NCBI GenBank assembly: GCA_015061565.1
Contig: SUWI01000006.1
Coordinates: 1-54,709 of the forward strand
DNA length: 54,709 bases
Source: Lentisphaerota bacterium
GTDB taxonomy: Bacteria; Verrucomicrobiota; Lentisphaeria; Victivallales; UBA1829
Direction of reading: 5' to 3'
Part shown: positions 8,012 through 16,749 of the stretch, piece by piece
How the letters are laid out: every line of letters starts with the position of its first letter
Position numbering within the stretch: the stretch's first letter is position 1
Notes under the pieces: generated by a model
The model's input: the letters and a program-made list of their open reading frames with translations, nothing else
What the model was told of the DNA's origin: nothing
Database searches by the model: none
Position numbers and translations under genes: made by a program

Positions 8012-9265
8012 ATGCAGGAACGAAGGATTGTGGTCACAGGCATCGGCGGGGTGTGCTGCCTGGGCAAAAACGTGGAGACGATCTGGTCGAATCTGATCGC
8101 GGGAAAATGCGGGATCGGACCGATCACGCTGTTCGACGCATCCCGGAACAAGACCCGGATCGGCGGCGAAGTTCCCGGATTCGATCCCACCTGCTACGTG
8201 CCTGCGAAGGAAGCGCGGCACATGGACCGTTTCGTGCAGCTCGCCATTGCGGCGGCCGACGAGGCCATGGCGGCTTCGGGCCTGAAAGAACAGCTGGAGA
8301 GCGGCAAAGCGGATCCGTCCCGGATCGGCAGCACGGTTTCCTCGGGCACCGGCGGACTGAACGCCGCCACGGAAGCCTGCCGGGTCATCGGGGAAAGCGG
8401 CCCGGCCCGGCTGTCGCCTTTCCTGATTTCCCGGATGATCGGCAATATGGCTTCGGGCTATCTCGCGATCCGCTACGGTTTTTCCGGTCCGGTTTTCGGC
8501 GTGGTTTCAGCCTGCACCACCGGATGCCATTCCGTCGGCGAGGCATATCATATCATCAAACGCGACGATGCGGACGTCATGCTGGCGGGCGGCGCGGAAG
8601 CTTCCGTGCAGGAACTGAGCATCGGCGGTTTCAACGCGCTGCGGGCGCTGAGCACGCGCAACGACGATCCCCAGCATGCCAGCCGTCCGTTCGACCGCGA
8701 CCGCGACGGTTTCGTGGCCTCGGAAGGTGCGGGCGTCCTGATCCTGGAGGAACTGGAACACGCCAGACGGCGCGGCGCGCAGATCCTGGCCGAGATCATC
8801 GGCTACGGCGCCACCTGCGACGGCTATCACATCACCAGTCCCGATCCCGAAGGAAAGGCCGTGGCCGATGCTTACCGGATCGCCATGAAACATGCGCAGA
8901 TCACGCCCGCCGACATCGATTACATCAATGCGCACGGCACCAGCACGGTCCTGAATGATAAAATTGAAACGGCCGCCCTCAAACGGGCGCTGGGCGATGC
9001 CGCTTACCGGATCCCGGTCAGCAGCACCAAGGGCGCGATGGGCCATGCCCTCGGCGCCGCCGGCGCTCTCGAAAGCATCTTCTGTGTGCAGACCGTCCGA
9101 ACCGGCGTCATTCCGCCGACCATCAACTATCAGACGCCCGATCCGGAATGCGATCTGGACTATACTCCGAACGAGGCGCGTTCCCGCTCCGTGAGGATCG
9201 CCGCCAATGACAATCTCGGATTCGGCGGACACAACGCGGTCGTTCTGTTCAGGAAATACGAATGA
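8012..9265 (+). CDS. fabF: Beta-ketoacyl-ACP synthase II
   Basis: The 417-residue protein is a full-length condensing enzyme with the Cys-His-His triad: C168 ('VSACTTG'), H309 ('NAHGTST') and H345 ('GAMGHALGAAG'), plus the conserved lysine K340 and the C-terminal glycine-rich 'NLGFGGHNA'. It elongates acyl-ACP with malonyl-ACP in fatty acid synthesis. ATG 8012 is preceded by AGAGGAG at a slightly long spacing and matches the usual family start ('RRIVVTGIG'); the open frame upstream of it is not typical of the family. It shares an operon with a TetR regulator and an acyl-ACP thioesterase rather than with other fab genes. This suggests a dedicated acyl-chain module rather than the housekeeping set. 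Confidence 0.9.
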   Translation: MQERRIVVTGIGGVCCLGKNVETIWSNLIAGKCGIGPITLFDASRNKTRIGGEVPGFDPTCYVPAKEARHMDRFVQLAIAAADEAMAASGLKEQLESGKADPSRIGSTVSSGTGGLNAATEACRVIGESGPARLSPFLISRMIGNMASGYLAIRYGFSGPVFGVVSACTTGCHSVGEAYHIIKRDDADVMLAGGAEASVQELSIGGFNALRALSTRNDDPQHASRPFDRDRDGFVASEGAGVLILEELEHARRRGAQILAEIIGYGATCDGYHITSPDPEGKAVADAYRIAMKHAQITPADIDYINAHGTSTVLNDKIETAALKRALGDAAYRIPVSSTKGAMGHALGAAGALESIFCVQTVRTGVIPPTINYQTPDPECDLDYTPNEARSRSVRIAANDNLGFGGHNAVVLFRKYE

Positions 9266-9287
9266 GGACCGGGGAAGGGAGATCCGT

Positions 9288-9929
9288 ATGGCAACCAGAA
9301 ATTACCGGGTGTCGGAATACACGAAAAAACATTTGCTGAAAGCCGCCGGTGAACTTTTCGCCAGCCGCGGCACGGGGGCAGTGACGGTGCGGGACATCAC
9401 CGGCCGCGCCGGGACCAAGCCCAATGCCATCAGTTATCATTTCGGCGGCAAAGACGGTCTTATCGAAGCGGTCTGGCAATACGTGCTGCGCCGCTGGAAC
9501 CAGAACCGGCTGGAACAATACTGCGTGGAAAACGACCGGCTCTTCGCCACCCGCAAAGGCCGGCGCCAGATCGTCACCGACACCATCGATATCATTTACG
9601 AAATGCTCTTTGCCGAAGGACAGGAGCCGTGGGTGAACATGTTCCTGCTGCGTACCGCGATCAGTGCCCAGGGCCTTGAGCATGTGGAAACCGTCATCGG
9701 CCGACAGGTCATCGATGTCTTATGCCGGATTTTTTGCCGCATCACTGGAAGCGACGACCGCGACACCGCGCTCTGCTGGGCGCTGAACATCCTGGCTCCC
9801 GGCGCCATTCTGACCGCGAGTTCCACGGATATTTCCAATTTTGCCCCCACACGGAAAATCGATTATACGTTCTACTGCCGTCTGCAGTCTATCGTAACCC
9901 GAAATGCCATTCTCGCGGCAGGAATTTGA
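9288..9929 (+). CDS. TetR-family transcriptional regulator
   Basis: The 213-residue protein starts with a TetR helix-turn-helix (residues 10-55: 'LLKAAGELFASRGTGAVTVR', then 'KPNAISYHFGGKDGLIEAVW'). Its longer all-helical ligand domain resembles the CerR-type C-terminal domain. ATG 9288 has a GGGAAGGGAG site; the frame extends upstream into fabF without a ribosome site. Lying between fabF and the thioesterase, it probably senses an acyl ligand and controls this operon. Target and ligand are inferred from position only. Confidence 0.85.
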   Translation: MATRNYRVSEYTKKHLLKAAGELFASRGTGAVTVRDITGRAGTKPNAISYHFGGKDGLIEAVWQYVLRRWNQNRLEQYCVENDRLFATRKGRRQIVTDTIDIIYEMLFAEGQEPWVNMFLLRTAISAQGLEHVETVIGRQVIDVLCRIFCRITGSDDRDTALCWALNILAPGAILTASSTDISNFAPTRKIDYTFYCRLQSIVTRNAILAAGI

Positions 9930-9942
9930 GGAGATCGTCCAC

Positions 9943-10659
9943 ATGTATGAAATGAAAACGGAGATCCCGTTCACCCGCACGGGGCCGGATCAGAAATTGA
10001 AATTGTTCGAAGCGGTCGGCATGATGATGGACTGCAGCCAGTTCCAGGAATACCAGGAGAGAAATTTCTGGAATTATCTGCGTTCCAATCAGATCGCCAT
10101 TTTCCTTTTTTCGATCCAGATCGATATTTTCCGCCGTCCGGAATTCCGCGAGAAAGTCACGACCGCGGTCAAGATCTACGGCTGCAAATCCATCTACGGA
10201 TTGCGCCGGCTCACCATCCGGGACGAAGCCGGCAAACTCTGCATGATCTCCAATGCCACGGGTGCGTTTTTCGACCTGCGTGCCAACAAAGCGCTCAAGC
10301 TGGATCCGGCGAATTTCGGTGTGGCTTACGACGAGGCGGAACCGATGGAATGTCTGCCCCGGAAGATCCCCGTCCCGTTCGAAGGCGGCATCTCCGGCGG
10401 ACCGTTCACGGTGACGCGTTCGACGCTCGATCCGAACGGACATCTGACCAGTGCGATGTATTTTTCCATTGCCGAAGATTCGCTGCCGGATGGGTATATA
10501 TTCAACCGGGTGCGGATGGAATACAAGAAACAGGTCAAGCCCGGCGAACAGGTGATTCCGGTCCGTTACGACCTGCCGGCCGGCAAGACGGTGATCGATC
10601 TGCGTTCCGGTGACAGTTCCTGTGCCGCGGCGGAATTTTCCACCGCCGTTCTGCAGTAA
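9943..10659 (+). CDS. Acyl-ACP thioesterase (FatA/FatB-like)
   Basis: The 238-residue product resembles bacterial acyl-ACP thioesterases with two hot-dog domains: an N-terminal part with 'MYEMKTEIPFTRTGPDQ' and 'RSNQIAIFLFSIQIDIFRRP', then a second part with 'DPNGHLTSAMYFSIAEDSLP' (about 160-180), the usual Asn-x-His position. It would release free fatty acids from acyl-ACP. ATG 9943 is preferred because GAGGAG precedes it; the earlier ATG at 9904 overlaps the TetR gene and lacks a ribosome site. With fabF upstream, the operon could set chain length or release a specialised acid. About 115 bp without features separates it from the convergent kinase gene. Confidence 0.75.
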   Translation: MYEMKTEIPFTRTGPDQKLKLFEAVGMMMDCSQFQEYQERNFWNYLRSNQIAIFLFSIQIDIFRRPEFREKVTTAVKIYGCKSIYGLRRLTIRDEAGKLCMISNATGAFFDLRANKALKLDPANFGVAYDEAEPMECLPRKIPVPFEGGISGGPFTVTRSTLDPNGHLTSAMYFSIAEDSLPDGYIFNRVRMEYKKQVKPGEQVIPVRYDLPAGKTVIDLRSGDSSCAAAEFSTAVLQ

Positions 10660-10776
10660 AACGAACATCGGTTCCCGCGAACTCCTTTTGATAAATTGAT
10701 TGAGTGCATCGTATATCTATAGCACGAAATCTCACGTTTCAGAATGAAGTGTGAACTCTGCACCATGCTGCTGATG

Positions 10777-12339
10777 CTATTTTGCTCCATCGTCGAATTT
10801 CAGGGTTTTCAGACATTGCGCGAGTTCTTCTTTACGCTTGTGATAGTTTTCCTGCTTTATATTCACGATAAACTTCACGATCCGGTTTTCCAGGATAAAC
10901 AGATAAAACAATGTCCTCGTTTTCCCAGGCTGAGCGGAAAAATCCGTATATATGCATAATGTTTCGGAAATCATAAGTTTTTTGACTTCATAAACTTCCG
11001 TCTGCGGTCCGGATTCGGTCTTGAACAGCTCACTGAACTGATATTTGAGGATCTCTTCCGTTGTTTCCCGATAAAGCTTCAAAAAGGCGCCCGATGAAGA
11101 TTGGATCAGACAGAAATCCTGCGGTTTGCCGTATTCAATGAAAATGACACAAGCTCCGCTGGTCATTTGAGCCTCAACCAATTTCACCTGTTTTTCAAAT
11201 TCTTCCGGAGTGATATTGGACTGGTTTTGCCGACGGTTGGCAATTTCCTGACGAAGGTTTTCACGTTTGAGGACAGTCCATTGCATAGGCAGATCCATGG
11301 ACAATTTGAGTTCCGGGCTGCGTAACTTTTGTGTTTTTACATGGGCAATGTCGAATTTCTTTTCCGGTTTCAGGTATATGACCAGCGGAACGGCAGCCAT
11401 CAGGACGATCAGCACGAAGATCCAGTGCCGCCGCGACCAGCGGGCGATGGCAAGCAGTTCGGCGGAGAGATATGTCAGTGCCTCCCGGACTGCGTAATGA
11501 CATTTGTCGTGGAAGGTTTCACCATAGAGCAGTTTGCGTTCGATCTGCGCGAGTTCGTTGGCCGTCTTTTCGAGCGAATCCAGGCGCAGCAGCGGGTCCT
11601 TGTTGCAGAGCCGGAATGCCAGACGCAGGAAGAATTTCAATTCGACCGTGAGCGGCAGTTCCGCGGGAACGGTCGGGAAATCCTGCGGACTGCATCCGGT
11701 CACGGAACAGTAGATCACTTTCCCGAATGCGTAAAGATCGTTTTTCTGCCTCGATCTCCGGTCGGTGCCGGGAGTATCGGATGCACGTTCTTCCGGCGGC
11801 AGAAAATCCAAAGTCCCGGCGAGCTGCGTGTAGGTTGCCGACAACGAGGAAAGCAGTCCGATGTCGCTCAGTTTCGGCTGTCCCTTGACGAAAATGATAT
11901 TGTCCGGCTTGATGTCGCGGTGCGCGAATCCGGCGTCGTGGATGATTTTGATCCCGGCGAAGATCGCGCTCAAAGTCGGATAAAGTTCCGTCCGGGGCAG
12001 CGGGCCGTTTTTCAGCCGTTCCGCAAGAGTATCGGCACGGTATTGACCATCGGATCCGACGGAGTCAGCCGCCTCCATCGTGTAGAAAAAGGTTTCGGCA
12101 TCTTCCTCGACATGATAGATCTGCAGCAGACCGGGCCCATTTTCCGTGATCTTGCGGTAATTGGACACTCCGCGCAGTTCGCGTTCCCAGTCGTCGCCGA
12201 GCTTGACTTTGGAGATGATCTTGACCGCAAGTTTCCGTCCGGAAATATCCTCGCAGATATAAACCTCTCCGTAAGCTCCCCCGCCGCAATAACCGGTGAG
12301 CTTCAACCCGTGATAAATTGTTCCGATCTCGTATGACAT
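10777..12339 (-). CDS. Membrane-anchored Ser/Thr protein kinase
   Basis: The 520-residue protein has a cytoplasmic Hanks-type kinase domain (about 8-270): glycine loop 'GGGAYGEV' (19-26), ATP lysine K40 ('AVKII'), catalytic 'HRDIKPDN' (140-147), and 'DIG' (159-161) in place of the usual DFG. A single membrane helix (about 306-323) follows, then an extracytoplasmic domain of about 195 residues with no recognised family. The layout is that of a receptor kinase; the outer domain may sense an envelope signal. The gene stands alone between convergent and divergent neighbours. No ribosome site precedes ATG 12339, and a good promoter ends only 8 nt upstream, so the mRNA may be leaderless. Confidence 0.85.
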   Translation of the reverse strand: MSYEIGTIYHGLKLTGYCGGGAYGEVYICEDISGRKLAVKIISKVKLGDDWERELRGVSNYRKITENGPGLLQIYHVEEDAETFFYTMEAADSVGSDGQYRADTLAERLKNGPLPRTELYPTLSAIFAGIKIIHDAGFAHRDIKPDNIIFVKGQPKLSDIGLLSSLSATYTQLAGTLDFLPPEERASDTPGTDRRSRQKNDLYAFGKVIYCSVTGCSPQDFPTVPAELPLTVELKFFLRLAFRLCNKDPLLRLDSLEKTANELAQIERKLLYGETFHDKCHYAVREALTYLSAELLAIARWSRRHWIFVLIVLMAAVPLVIYLKPEKKFDIAHVKTQKLRSPELKLSMDLPMQWTVLKRENLRQEIANRRQNQSNITPEEFEKQVKLVEAQMTSGACVIFIEYGKPQDFCLIQSSSGAFLKLYRETTEEILKYQFSELFKTESGPQTEVYEVKKLMISETLCIYTDFSAQPGKTRTLFYLFILENRIVKFIVNIKQENYHKRKEELAQCLKTLKFDDGAK

Positions 12340-12347
12340 GATCGTAT

Positions 12348-12375
12348 AATATAGTTCCGCCGATCAAAAAGTCAA
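12348..12375 (-). promoter_or_regulatory. Promoter of the kinase gene (leaderless candidate)
   Basis: On the minus strand TTGACT (12370-12375), a 16-bp spacer and TATATT (12348-12353). The predicted transcription start near 12341 is only one or two bases from the start codon at 12339. Confidence 0.55.
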
Positions 12376-12465
12376 CATGCCCTAATGCTTTCACAAAACA
12401 AAAAACGGACCGGTACCGTTGTCAGGGAACAGGGCCATTATTTCAAAACTTCGGTTTCCGCGAAT

Positions 12466-12501
12466 CTGTCCGACCTGTCGGACTGGTCCGACTCGTCCGA
12501 C
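12466..12501. repeat. Four-copy 9-bp tandem repeat
   Basis: Four consecutive 9-bp units read CTGTCCGAC, CTGTCGGAC, TGGTCCGAC and TCGTCCGAC. Units 1 and 2 also form an inverted repeat, GTCCGAC-CT-GTCGGAC (12468-12483). It lies in the 269-bp spacer between the kinase and the SGNH hydrolase gene, which otherwise holds only the two promoters. Its function is unknown. Confidence 0.7.
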
Positions 12502-12548
12502 CAACGCGCAAAATCAGCTTTACGCTTCATCAGAATACTGAAACGGAC

Positions 12549-12577
12549 TTGCCGTTAACGGAACGGTATGTTATATT
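12549..12577 (+). promoter_or_regulatory. Promoter of the secreted SGNH hydrolase gene
   Basis: TTGCCG (12549-12554), a 17-bp spacer and TATATT (12572-12577), about 30 bp before ATG 12609. Confidence 0.5.
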
Positions 12578-12608
12578 ACCGATCGACCAACAAAAGAAAG
12601 GAAGTCAA

Positions 12609-13529
12609 ATGAAACGTCTCGTATTTGCCGCCGCTCTGCTGTGCGGTGTCCTCCTTGCCGCCGAACCGGTCAGGGAAATCAAGGTCCTCACCATCGGCAA
12701 CAGTTTTGCCAACAGCGTCATGGGCGCCCTTCGGCAGATTGTTGCTGCGGATCCGTCCTGCAAAATCAAGATCGTCGGAGCCAACCTCGGCGGATGCAGT
12801 CTCGAACGCCACTGGAACAACTTCGCCAAGTCCGAAAAGGATCCCTCGTTCAAGCCGTATGCCGGAAATAAAAAATCACTGCAGGAACTGCTGGCCGCGG
12901 ACAAGTGGGACATCGTGACGATCCAGCAGGCCAGCCGGCTTTCGTGGAAACCGGAGTCTTATCAGCCGTTCGCCGACAATCTGATCGCCGCGGTCCGCAA
13001 ACTTGCCCCGACCGCCGAAATCGTCATTCAGCAGACCTGGAGCTACAATGCCGCCAATCCCGTGCTGACTCCCGGCAATCCGAAAAGCTGGAAGGTCGAC
13101 CAGACTGCCATGTATGAAAAACTCACCGACGCCTATCTCCAGCTGGCAAAAAAATACCGGTTCCGCGTGATCCCGGCCGGCAATGCCGTCCAGAATTTCC
13201 GCAAGGCCATGGGAGACAAACTGGTCGCCTGCGAGCCGAAAGATGTTTCCGGCCTGCAGATGCCTGATCTTCCGAAGACCACTGATGTCGCGGGCAATTT
13301 CTCCTGGAAAAAGGACAAGAAGACCGGAAAGGAAAAACTCTTCTGCGACTACAGCCATCTGAACAACCGCGGCCGTTACCTCCAGGCTCTCGTCTGGTAT
13401 GCCATACTTTATGGCAAGGATCCGGCCAGGAGCAAGTTCGTTCCGAAAGACATCTCTGCCGAAGAAGTCGCGCTGTTCAAAAAATGCGCCTCTGAAGCCG
13501 TCAGGAAGTTCCCGCAGGTCAAGCGCTGA
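12609..13529 (+). CDS. Secreted SGNH-type hydrolase (DUF4886)
   Basis: The 306-residue protein begins with a signal peptide (residues 1-18, 'RLVFAAALLCGVLLAAE'). It continues with a DUF4886/SGNH fold: block I 'LTIGNSFANS' with nucleophile S32, a central 'WDIVTIQQAS' strand, and the late 'DYSH' (247-250) supplying the Asp-His pair before 'LNNRGRYLQALVWY'. Such proteins are thought to act as esterases or deacetylases on carbohydrates, but the substrate is unknown. The frame is open upstream to 12549, but ATG 12609 has an AAGGAAG site and a signal peptide directly after it. It is a single-gene unit with its own promoter and a terminator-like hairpin downstream. Confidence 0.8.
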   Translation: MKRLVFAAALLCGVLLAAEPVREIKVLTIGNSFANSVMGALRQIVAADPSCKIKIVGANLGGCSLERHWNNFAKSEKDPSFKPYAGNKKSLQELLAADKWDIVTIQQASRLSWKPESYQPFADNLIAAVRKLAPTAEIVIQQTWSYNAANPVLTPGNPKSWKVDQTAMYEKLTDAYLQLAKKYRFRVIPAGNAVQNFRKAMGDKLVACEPKDVSGLQMPDLPKTTDVAGNFSWKKDKKTGKEKLFCDYSHLNNRGRYLQALVWYAILYGKDPARSKFVPKDISAEEVALFKKCASEAVRKFPQVKR

Positions 13530-13587
13530 AATCCGGCCCCATCGGTTCAGCCGGCGGTCCTGCCGGTCCTGAAAGGGACAAAAAATA

Positions 13588-13628
13588 CCCGGACCCGTGC
13601 CGTTATCGTGACACAAGTCCGGGATTTT
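13588..13628. terminator. Bidirectional terminator-like hairpin
   Basis: CCCGGAC (13588-13594) pairs with GTCCGGG (13617-13623), with a short inner GTG/CAC pairing in the loop. It is followed by ATTTTTA and preceded by AAAAAATA, so it has T-rich tails in both directions. It lies between two convergent genes, the SGNH hydrolase and lpdA. Confidence 0.55.
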
Positions 13629-13646
13629 TATATCCTCACGCAGAAA

Positions 13647-15044
13647 TTATTTTTTCTTTCTGGAGGGAATATGGGCGGATTCGCCGTGGACCGCATGGGC
13701 GGCTTCCATCATGGCTTCGCCGAGGGTCGGGTGGGCGTGGATCGCTTTGCCGAGCTCGCGGGCGGTGATTTCCAGGTGCATCGCCGGGCAGGCTTCCGCG
13801 ACCAGGTCGGTCGCATGGGGTCCGACCACGTGGATGCCGAGGACCTGATCGGTCTTGGCATCGGCGATGATCTTGCAGAAACCGTTGGTGTCGTTGATGG
13901 CCATGGCTTTGCCGAGGGCGGCGAAGGGGAACTTGCCGACGCGGGTCTCAAGACCTTCCTTATCGCACTGTTCCTGGGTTTTGCCCAGCGAACCGATCTC
14001 CGGCGTGGTGAAAATGCATCCGGGGACCAGAGCGCTGCTGTAGGAATTCTTCTTGCCGCAGGCCACGTCGGCGGCGACGGTGCCCTGGGCGCTGGCCGCA
14101 TGCGCCAGCTGAATGCCGCCGGTGGCGTCGCCGATGGCGAAGATGCCGGCGACGTTGGTGCGGCAGCAGGAATCCACGGGGATCCAGCCGCGTTCGGTGG
14201 TCTTGACGCCGGTAACGGCCAGATTCAGGCCGTCCAGCACGTTCTTGCGTCCGATCGAAACCAGCAGATAATCGGCGGAAACGGTTTCATCGCCGATCTT
14301 GCCGGTGACGCCCTTGGCGGTCGCCTTGATGTCGGAAAGCGGCTTGCCGGTCTTGATGACGATGCCGGCCTTTCCCATCTGGGCGGCCACGGTTTTTGAG
14401 CATTCACGGTCGACCGGCGGCATGATGGAATCCATCATTTCGGCGATGGTGACCTTGGTGCCGAGTTCGGCGAAAAGGCAGGCGAATTCGCATCCGATGA
14501 CGCCGCCGCCGAGGATCAGCAGGGATTTCGGGATCTCGGGGATCGAAAGCAGTTCGGTCGAGGTGATCACGCGTTCATGGCGCGGAATGAAGCCCGGAAC
14601 GAGAGATTCGGAACCGGTGGCGATGATGATCTTCGGCGCGGTCAGTTCTTCGAGCGTTTCCGTGCCGTTGATAACTTTGACGGTTTTCTTGCCGGTAAAG
14701 GTGGCCTGCCCTTTGAAGACGGCGGCACCGGCGGATTTCAGGAGCAGAGCGATACCGCCGGTGAGGGTCTTGACCACTTTGTTCTTGCGTTCCATCATTG
14801 CGGTCCAGTCCGGAGTGATGGCGCCTTCGATCTTCACGCCGAAATCGGCGGCGTGTTTCGCCTGGCGGAAGACTTCCGTGCCGGCGATCAGGGTCTTGGT
14901 GGGGATACAGCCGATATTCAGACAGGTTCCCCCGAGTTCCTTCCGTTCGATCAAAGCTGTTTTCGCACCGTTTTTGGCAGCCCGGATGGCCGCCACGTAA
15001 CCGCCGGGACCTCCGCCGATCACAATCACATCAAATTCCTGCAT
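13647..15044 (-). CDS. lpdA: Dihydrolipoyl dehydrogenase (E3)
   Basis: The 465-residue flavoprotein has the FAD-binding 'VIGGGPGGYVAAI' (8-20), the redox disulfide C41-x4-C46 in 'GGTCLNIGCIPTK', the NAD-binding 'LILGGGVIGCEFA', the second FAD motif 'GIFAIGDATGG' and the C-terminal 'HAHPTLGEAMMEAAHAVHG', which supplies the active-site His-Glu pair. It reoxidises lipoamide in 2-oxoacid dehydrogenase or glycine-cleavage complexes. No E1/E2 or gcv gene lies in the window. It sits 43 bp downstream of the GH123-like gene on the same strand without an evident terminator, so it may be cotranscribed with it. AAGGAGG precedes ATG 15044. Confidence 0.92.
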   Translation of the reverse strand: MQEFDVIVIGGGPGGYVAAIRAAKNGAKTALIERKELGGTCLNIGCIPTKTLIAGTEVFRQAKHAADFGVKIEGAITPDWTAMMERKNKVVKTLTGGIALLLKSAGAAVFKGQATFTGKKTVKVINGTETLEELTAPKIIIATGSESLVPGFIPRHERVITSTELLSIPEIPKSLLILGGGVIGCEFACLFAELGTKVTIAEMMDSIMPPVDRECSKTVAAQMGKAGIVIKTGKPLSDIKATAKGVTGKIGDETVSADYLLVSIGRKNVLDGLNLAVTGVKTTERGWIPVDSCCRTNVAGIFAIGDATGGIQLAHAASAQGTVAADVACGKKNSYSSALVPGCIFTTPEIGSLGKTQEQCDKEGLETRVGKFPFAALGKAMAINDTNGFCKIIADAKTDQVLGIHVVGPHATDLVAEACPAMHLEITARELGKAIHAHPTLGEAMMEAAHAVHGESAHIPSRKKK

Positions 15045-15087
15045 CGCATACCTCCTTAGTGTTATGGTGTCAGGTTTGTTGGGTTGG

Positions 15088-16749
15088 TTATGGGTTCAGG
15101 GCCTTGCGGAGCATCGAATTGATCTTGTTCCGCAGGGCCAGTACTGCTTTTTCCCCTTTCGGGTAATTGTCGATTTTCATTTTTCCGCCGGGAGCGAGCT
15201 TGTTGAGTTCCTTCAGGACGGCGTCCCGGCCGACCAGCGACTCGAGTTTCTGCAGCACGCGCTGATCCTGCAGGGCCTCGTAGAAGACTTCATACCGGAT
15301 GGAGTCCTCGGGCACGCCGTCTTTGCCTGGATAGACCATGAACGCATCGCCGGCGGGGAAGAAAAATCCGGAGTCATTGCATCTGTAGGGATCGATCGGA
15401 TAACGGGAGAGTCCGGAATAGTAGAAATTGAATCCCCAGTGCAGGAAGCCTTCGATGTCATAGACATAGAGCAGAGTGCCGAAGATGCGGTTGCGCGAGG
15501 ACGGCATGTGGATGAACCGGTTGCTGAATACGGTGGTCGGGCCGCAGCAGTAGTAGGTCCAGCGTTCCTTCATGCCGGCCGCCAGGAATTCTTCCAGCTT
15601 GGTTTCGCTGGGGACCGGTGTGGTCACGATGCCCTGTTCGTAATATTCCACATGGGACAACGCATCCATGATGGGGAATCCTTTCAGATGCCGGACCATG
15701 ATCTCCTTGTTCGCTTTGTACTGTTCCAGATGGGCTGCGTAGGGTTCGTCGGAACAGTGGAAATAAACGCGTTTCTGCAGTCCTTTTTTCCTGAGGAAAG
15801 CGGCGATCCGGGGCAGGAACGCATCGAGGAATTCGACATATTCCTTCGATCCGGCCTTGACATCCCAGCCGAAGATCCGTTTTTCCCTGCCGTCGACTTT
15901 GGCGATGATCTTCGGGGTGCAGACCGCGCCCCACTGGGTGAAGAGATGGGAGATCTCGAAATACTTGATCCCGGATTTCCGCGCCAGATTGATCCAGCGG
16001 TCCAGCTTGCTGAAATCGAAAGAATATTTGCCTTTGGTGCGGGTGATGCCGACCAGCTGCACGGTCGGCCGCTCGGTGCCGATCCGGGTGTCCAGCGGCG
16101 GCGTGAAGACCGGGGTCAGGATCATATTGATGCCGTGCGCGGCGGCGCTCTTCATGAAATTGCCGATGATTTTCCAGTGTTCTTCGCTGAAGACGGGCAC
16201 ATTGTAGTAAGTGGAAAGACAGTCGCAGTGGAACCAGTTGGTGTGCTTGAGTTTCTGTTCCGGGATGACCGCGTCCAGAACTTCCAGCTTGAACGTTTTG
16301 ACGCAGCAGTCGGCAAATGCCGGAGCCGGCTGGATCCAGCCGCACTGCAGGGTCACCTTGATTTCATAGACGCCGGGTTTGAAATTCTTCGGCACATCTA
16401 CCGTGAACCATAATGCCCGCCAGGTCGGCAGCACGGGAATATCTCCCGACTCCGCATCAGTCAGCAGATCCGGATACATGCCCGGATCTTTGGAAATGAT
16501 ATCATCGTCGAAGGTCACGCCGGTGTATTCGACGGGGACGAGTCCGACTTTGCGGATCCGGAGCGCTTTCCCGAACGGCGATTCGGCTTTGACTTTCAGC
16601 AGCTTCCGGTCCACTTCCAGATATTTATAAGCCAGCTGGAAAGAAAACCGTTCGCCGCGCAAGGCGCATCCCTGCCGGATCTCCACCTCCGGATCGGATG
16701 CCGGCATGATCTTTGCCAACGAACTGCAGAACATCGTCTTCAATTTCAT
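15088..16749 (-). CDS. GH123-like glycoside hydrolase (DUF4091)
   Basis: The 553-residue protein has an N-terminal beta-sandwich (about 1-160) and a TIM-barrel part matching the DUF4091/GH123 catalytic domain. 'FHCSDEPY' (330-337) carries the adjacent Asp-Glu pair (D334-E335) used by GH123 beta-N-acetylgalactosaminidases for substrate-assisted catalysis. It lacks a signal peptide and would act in the cytoplasm on imported sugars, unlike the secreted enzymes at 28-37 kb. Its ATG overlaps the stop of the SpoIIE-type phosphatase by 4 bp, an unusual pairing, and AAAGGAG lies upstream of it. The substrate is probably an N-acetylhexosaminide, but many DUF4091 proteins are uncharacterised. Confidence 0.75.
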   Translation of the reverse strand: MKLKTMFCSSLAKIMPASDPEVEIRQGCALRGERFSFQLAYKYLEVDRKLLKVKAESPFGKALRIRKVGLVPVEYTGVTFDDDIISKDPGMYPDLLTDAESGDIPVLPTWRALWFTVDVPKNFKPGVYEIKVTLQCGWIQPAPAFADCCVKTFKLEVLDAVIPEQKLKHTNWFHCDCLSTYYNVPVFSEEHWKIIGNFMKSAAAHGINMILTPVFTPPLDTRIGTERPTVQLVGITRTKGKYSFDFSKLDRWINLARKSGIKYFEISHLFTQWGAVCTPKIIAKVDGREKRIFGWDVKAGSKEYVEFLDAFLPRIAAFLRKKGLQKRVYFHCSDEPYAAHLEQYKANKEIMVRHLKGFPIMDALSHVEYYEQGIVTTPVPSETKLEEFLAAGMKERWTYYCCGPTTVFSNRFIHMPSSRNRIFGTLLYVYDIEGFLHWGFNFYYSGLSRYPIDPYRCNDSGFFFPAGDAFMVYPGKDGVPEDSIRYEVFYEALQDQRVLQKLESLVGRDAVLKELNKLAPGGKMKIDNYPKGEKAVLALRNKINSMLRKALNP

